Assembly: GCF_003025555.1 (NCBI RefSeq)
Contig: NZ_PYMH01000018.1
Location: 1 to 64,000 of the forward strand
DNA length: 64,000 nt
Reading direction: 5' to 3'
Origin: Photobacterium lutimaris
Lineage (GTDB): Bacteria > Pseudomonadota > Gammaproteobacteria > Enterobacterales > Vibrionaceae
Position 1 is the stretch's first letter; every line of letters starts with the position of its first letter. The notes below the pieces were generated by a model. The model did no database searches. It was not told where the DNA came from and saw only the letters and a list, made by a program, of their open reading frames with translations. The position numbers were made by a program, and so were the translations under genes. Below are positions 60,812 through 64,000 of this stretch, piece after piece.

Positions 60812-61665
60812 CACCCTTCTCCGTGCGCTTGGTCAGACTCTTGACAAGATGACGGCTGGGAAGGCTGGCTGTTAAGACCAACAAACTGCTCAAGCAAGTG
60901 GCGCAATCGGGTTTCCATCTGATAGTCGATGGTCGAATTGCCTGATTCGACAAACAGATCCCCACGGTTCATTGCCGGCTCAGCCTGAAGCGTCCATTGC
61001 CGCTCTGCCAAGTTCTCGGTACCGTAAGCCTGCTTGATAATGTCCAGATCTTCGGGGTGAAGCTGAATCGTGGTTTTTTGCCCGGCCATCGGCAGCGCAG
61101 CAATCCCTTCGCGCAGGGTTTGCAAAATCACCTGCGGGTTGGTTTTCAGCTCGACCTGAACCAATTCACGGGCCAAGCTGGTTACCAGCTGAACCAACTG
61201 CTGCTCAACCGCATCATCAACTTGCCGCAACGGGGTTGCCAACTTTTCTACCAGCTGGGTTAAGTGGCCAACCTGCTCATCTGTTATCGCTTTGCCTTGT
61301 TCTAGACCCTGCGCCAGACCTTGGGCCAAACCTTGTTCAAGCCCTTGCTGCAGACCTTGTTCCATCCCCTGCTGCGAACCTTGCTCAAAGCCTTCGCTAT
61401 GTCCGGCAGCTCGGCCTTCAGCAATACCTTCTTCATAGGCAGAGTGGCGGATGTCATCCAAGTCGGCGGCAGTAAGCGGCGGCAGTTCAGGCTCTTCATC
61501 AAGCGGCTCAACCTGCCACTCGGGTTCGTAATTAAAGGCATTTTCCGTCATGCCTTCCTGTTCGGAGGTGTAATCCGGGTAGGCCCAACGCTCAAGCTCT
61601 TGCGCTTGATGTTCGGGAACACGGAGGAAGCCACGACGGCGCTCCATCGGGCGATCAGAAGACAT
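60811..61665 (-). CDS. fliH: FliH export ATPase regulator
   Basis: This 284-residue protein has an N-terminal segment with aromatic residues (LERWAYPDYTSEQEG) used for docking to FlhA/FliN and a central series of GxxxG repeats with EQGLQQGLEQGLAQGLAQGLEQG near residues 110-135. The C-terminal FliH domain (about 150-270) binds FliI. The glycine-repeat stretch is long, as in other gammaproteobacterial FliH, and forms close helix-helix contacts. It overlaps fliI and lies 36 bp after fliG. Confidence 0.95.
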   Translation of the reverse strand: MSSDRPMERRRGFLRVPEHQAQELERWAYPDYTSEQEGMTENAFNYEPEWQVEPLDEEPELPPLTAADLDDIRHSAYEEGIAEGRAAGHSEGFEQGSQQGMEQGLQQGLEQGLAQGLAQGLEQGKAITDEQVGHLTQLVEKLATPLRQVDDAVEQQLVQLVTSLARELVQVELKTNPQVILQTLREGIAALPMAGQKTTIQLHPEDLDIIKQAYGTENLAERQWTLQAEPAMNRGDLFVESGNSTIDYQMETRLRHLLEQFVGLNSQPSQPSSCQESDQAHGEG

Positions 61666-61700
61666 AACTAGCCATTATACTGCTCAAGCACAGTAACGTA

Positions 61701-62741
61701 TTACAGGAATTCATCGGCACCGCCTCCGGTCAGCATCAGCTCGCCGGCATCTGATAGTCGACGGGCAATCGACAGGATCTCTTTCTGGGCAGACTCAACG
61801 TCAGCCACACGGATTGGCCCCATCGCCTCAAGATCATCTTGCAGCATTTCAGCGGCACGCTTGGACATATTACGCATGATTTTCTCGCGCAGCGTGTCAT
61901 CAGCACCCTTGAGGGCTTTCTGCAAGAGATCTTGCGGAACATCACGCATCAGAGTCTGGATTCCGCGATCATCCACTTCGGCCAGGTTGTCGAAGACGAA
62001 CATCAGATCTTCAATCTGGGTCGCCATGTCTTCGTCATTGTCACGAATTTGATCCATGAGTGCGCCTTCGACATTGTTGTCGAGGTAGTTCATGATCTCG
62101 GCAGCCGCCTTCAGGCCGCCAATTTTCGCCGCCTGGGCTCCGGCTTGACCGGCAAACTGTTTCTCCATGATATCGTTCAGCTCATGCAGTGCCGCCGGCT
62201 GAACTTCTTCAAGGTTGGCAATTCGCATCATCAAATCCAGTCTCACCCGCTCTGGGAACTGCGCCAGAATTTCCGCTGACTGCTCAGGCTCGAGGTACGA
62301 CAGAACAATGGTTTGGATCTGCGGGTGTTCGTTGAGAATAATGCTGGCAACCTGCCTTGGATCCATCCACTTGAGGGAATCAAGACCCCGCGAGCCACTG
62401 CCCATCAAGATCTGATCGACCAGGTTATTTGCCTTGTCTTCACCCAATGCCGCGATCAGTGTATTACGGACAAAATCTTCGCTGCCCATACCGATACTGG
62501 TGTATTTCTGGATATCCTCAAGGAAATGGCGATGAACAGCAGACACTTTTTCTTGGTTTAGATCTGCCATTTGTGCCATCACGCCACCCACCCGCTGCAC
62601 CTGCTTAGGTTCAAGATGACGGATAATGCTGGCGGCATCCTGCTCATTGAGGCTCAATAGCAAAATCGCAGCTTTATCCGCCCCGGTCAGGGTGGTGATA
62701 TCAAATTTCTTGTTGTCCGTGGTTGCGACTTCATTAGCCAT
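61701..62741 (-). CDS. fliG: FliG motor switch protein
   Basis: This 346-residue rotor protein has N-terminal and middle armadillo-like domains (LTGADKAAILLLSLNEQDAASIIRHLEPKQVQRVG; EHPQIQTIVLSYLEPEQSAEILAQFPERVR contains the EHPQ motif) and a C-terminal torque helix region with IEDLMFVFDNLAEVDDRGIQTLMRDV. The start overlaps the fliF stop (ATGA). It links the MS ring to the C-ring and interacts with stators. Confidence 0.97.
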   Translation of the reverse strand: MANEVATTDNKKFDITTLTGADKAAILLLSLNEQDAASIIRHLEPKQVQRVGGVMAQMADLNQEKVSAVHRHFLEDIQKYTSIGMGSEDFVRNTLIAALGEDKANNLVDQILMGSGSRGLDSLKWMDPRQVASIILNEHPQIQTIVLSYLEPEQSAEILAQFPERVRLDLMMRIANLEEVQPAALHELNDIMEKQFAGQAGAQAAKIGGLKAAAEIMNYLDNNVEGALMDQIRDNDEDMATQIEDLMFVFDNLAEVDDRGIQTLMRDVPQDLLQKALKGADDTLREKIMRNMSKRAAEMLQDDLEAMGPIRVADVESAQKEILSIARRLSDAGELMLTGGGADEFL

Positions 62742-64000
62742 CTTCAGTTACCCAACTTTTAACAACCTGCGCTGCCAGATCCGGCTCGTTAGCCACAAGG
62801 GCACGCACCGCTTTCAGCAGATCTTCATCTTTATGCAGGTTTGGTAGATCCAGATTGCTGCTGCTCAACTCGAGGGTTTCCGCCCCGTCAAGCTCGCTGC
62901 CAATCAGATCAATAGACTCATGACCACCAGACGGCACTGGCAAACCATTTTCATCCAATGGTGTACCGTCAGCCGATTGGTTCGGATACAACAGTTTGCG
63001 CATTGCCGGGCGCACCATCACCACCATGATCACAATAATCACAAGGGCTGCAGCCAACCAGCGAACCCAGGTGTTGAAGTTCGGGTGATCCCATATCGGC
63101 AGGTCCGCGACCATTTGCTCTTCTGGTACGGCAAACGGCACCGAAATGACTTCCAGCATGTCGCCACGCATTTCAGAAAAACCGACGCCACCTTTGAGCA
63201 AGCGGGAGATTTTTGCTATCTCAGCCTCACTCAGTGCAACTCGGGTTAGCTCTCCGGTTTCTGGGTTTAGTACCTGCTTGTAATCAATCGCGACCGAAAC
63301 GGTTTGGCGGTCAACGGTACCGGTTTGTGCCCGGCGGTGCCTGATAGTGGTATCCAGCTCATAATTTCGGGTCGATTCACGGTGAACGGAATTGTTCCCG
63401 CCACGGCCGCCAGACTGCAACTCAGCCACTTCCTGCGGGATCGCGCTGTCTACCGGAGGCTGGTTACTTAAGGCCCCCGGAATACCTGCGACCATACTGC
63501 CGTTGTTGATATCTTCTAGCGTATATTCACTGCGGGTGGATTGGGACGCCGGATCATACTGCTTACGAGTTTCTTCCACTGCACTGAAGTCCATCGACAC
63601 ATCCACCTGCGCGGTATAGTTGCCAAGCCCCAGCACCGGGATAAGAATCGCATCGATTTTCTCGCGCAGAGCCTGCTCTTGCTTGCGTTCCAGTTCGTAT
63701 TCTTTGCGACGGGCCGTTGCCTGCGGATCAGCGGTGCCCGAACTGAGTAAACGGCCATGCTGATCAGTCACGGTGACACGGGTCGGTCTGAGTCCCGGCA
63801 CTGCCGTGGCAACCATATCCACAATCGAGTCGACTTCTTGTTGACCCAATGAGCCACCTGTCGACAGGGTCAAAAATACGGTAGCGGATGCTTCCTGATT
63901 ATGGCGAACAAACACACTTTGCTTAGGCATCGCCAGCAGCACTTGGGCTTGGCGGACCTGGCGAATTTGTTCGATAGCCCGCGCCAACTGGCGCTCACGG
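62734..64000 (-). CDS. fliF: FliF MS-ring protein, C-terminal part (cut by window end)
   Basis: The frame enters the window at 64000 and encodes about 422 residues of FliF. The visible part includes ring-building motifs (QVRQAQVLLAMPKQSVFVRHNQ, ASATVFLTLSTGG), the second membrane helix (WLAAALVIIVIMVVMVRPAM) and the FliG-binding C-terminus (VVKSWVTEDG). Full-length FliF is about 570-600 residues, so roughly 150-170 are outside. FliF forms the MS ring, the first structure of the basal body. Confidence 0.95.
   Translation of the reverse strand, partial: RERQLARAIEQIRQVRQAQVLLAMPKQSVFVRHNQEASATVFLTLSTGGSLGQQEVDSIVDMVATAVPGLRPTRVTVTDQHGRLLSSGTADPQATARRKEYELERKQEQALREKIDAILIPVLGLGNYTAQVDVSMDFSAVEETRKQYDPASQSTRSEYTLEDINNGSMVAGIPGALSNQPPVDSAIPQEVAELQSGGRGGNNSVHRESTRNYELDTTIRHRRAQTGTVDRQTVSVAIDYKQVLNPETGELTRVALSEAEIAKISRLLKGGVGFSEMRGDMLEVISVPFAVPEEQMVADLPIWDHPNFNTWVRWLAAALVIIVIMVVMVRPAMRKLLYPNQSADGTPLDENGLPVPSGGHESIDLIGSELDGAETLELSSSNLDLPNLHKDEDLLKAVRALVANEPDLAAQVVKSWVTEDG

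Overview
The window looks like a Vibrionaceae chromosome segment (Photobacterium, Grimontia or Vibrio-like; genus not settled). The evidence is the polar-flagellum/chemotaxis block with ParC and ParP, the order ccm operon - DUF2802 gene - cheW - parP - parC - cheB - cheA - cheZ - cheY - fliA - flhG - flhF - flhA, and mlaA next to ccm. Core genes are of moderate G+C, whereas the polysaccharide genes at about 1-4.8 kb and 18.5-28.8 kb are clearly A+T-rich, as expected for horizontally exchanged surface-polymer loci.

Region 1 (1-16.5 kb, mostly minus strand) is a Wzy-dependent capsule/exopolysaccharide locus. It holds a cut-off glycosyltransferase, a Wzy-like polymerase carrying a G10 tract, a pyruvyl transferase, a nitroreductase, a Wzx flippase, the Wzc tyrosine kinase and the Wza export lipoprotein. 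A JUMPstart/ops element (RfaH type) lies in the leader of wza. Divergent from wza is a gfcABCD-type operon (group 4 capsule accessory genes). No wzb phosphatase gene is present. A small two-helix membrane protein gene and the housekeeping pair epmC-yfcL follow, then a PglC-like initiating sugar transferase with a WbpV-like reductase. A divergent WbpM-like 4,6-dehydratase starts at 16.6 kb.

Region 2 (18.5-28.8 kb) starts with a wrecked OafA-type O-acyltransferase gene interrupted by a remnant of an IS5-family element. Next comes a minus-strand operon that resembles Gram-positive teichoic-acid genes: TagD-like glycerol-3-phosphate cytidylyltransferase, three CDP-glycerol glycerophosphotransferase-type proteins (one fused to a GT2 domain), two other glycosyltransferases and a two-component ABC exporter (TagGH/KpsMT type). 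It probably makes a glycerol-phosphate-containing surface polymer.

Region 3 (28.9-37.7 kb) holds mlaA (outer-membrane lipid asymmetry) and the complete cytochrome c maturation operon ccmABCDEFGHI. A MITE-like 265-bp inverted-repeat element splits ccmAB from ccmC-I. Region 4 (37.7-64 kb) has a heptanucleotide repeat array and then the chemotaxis and flagellar export genes, from the DUF2802 gene to fliF, which is cut by the window end. Two good sigma-54 (-24/-12) promoter matches lie upstream of flhA and fliK. CheA carries three copies of a DELHG-type motif between its P1 domain and its kinase core, probably part of the ParP-dependent polar localisation machinery.
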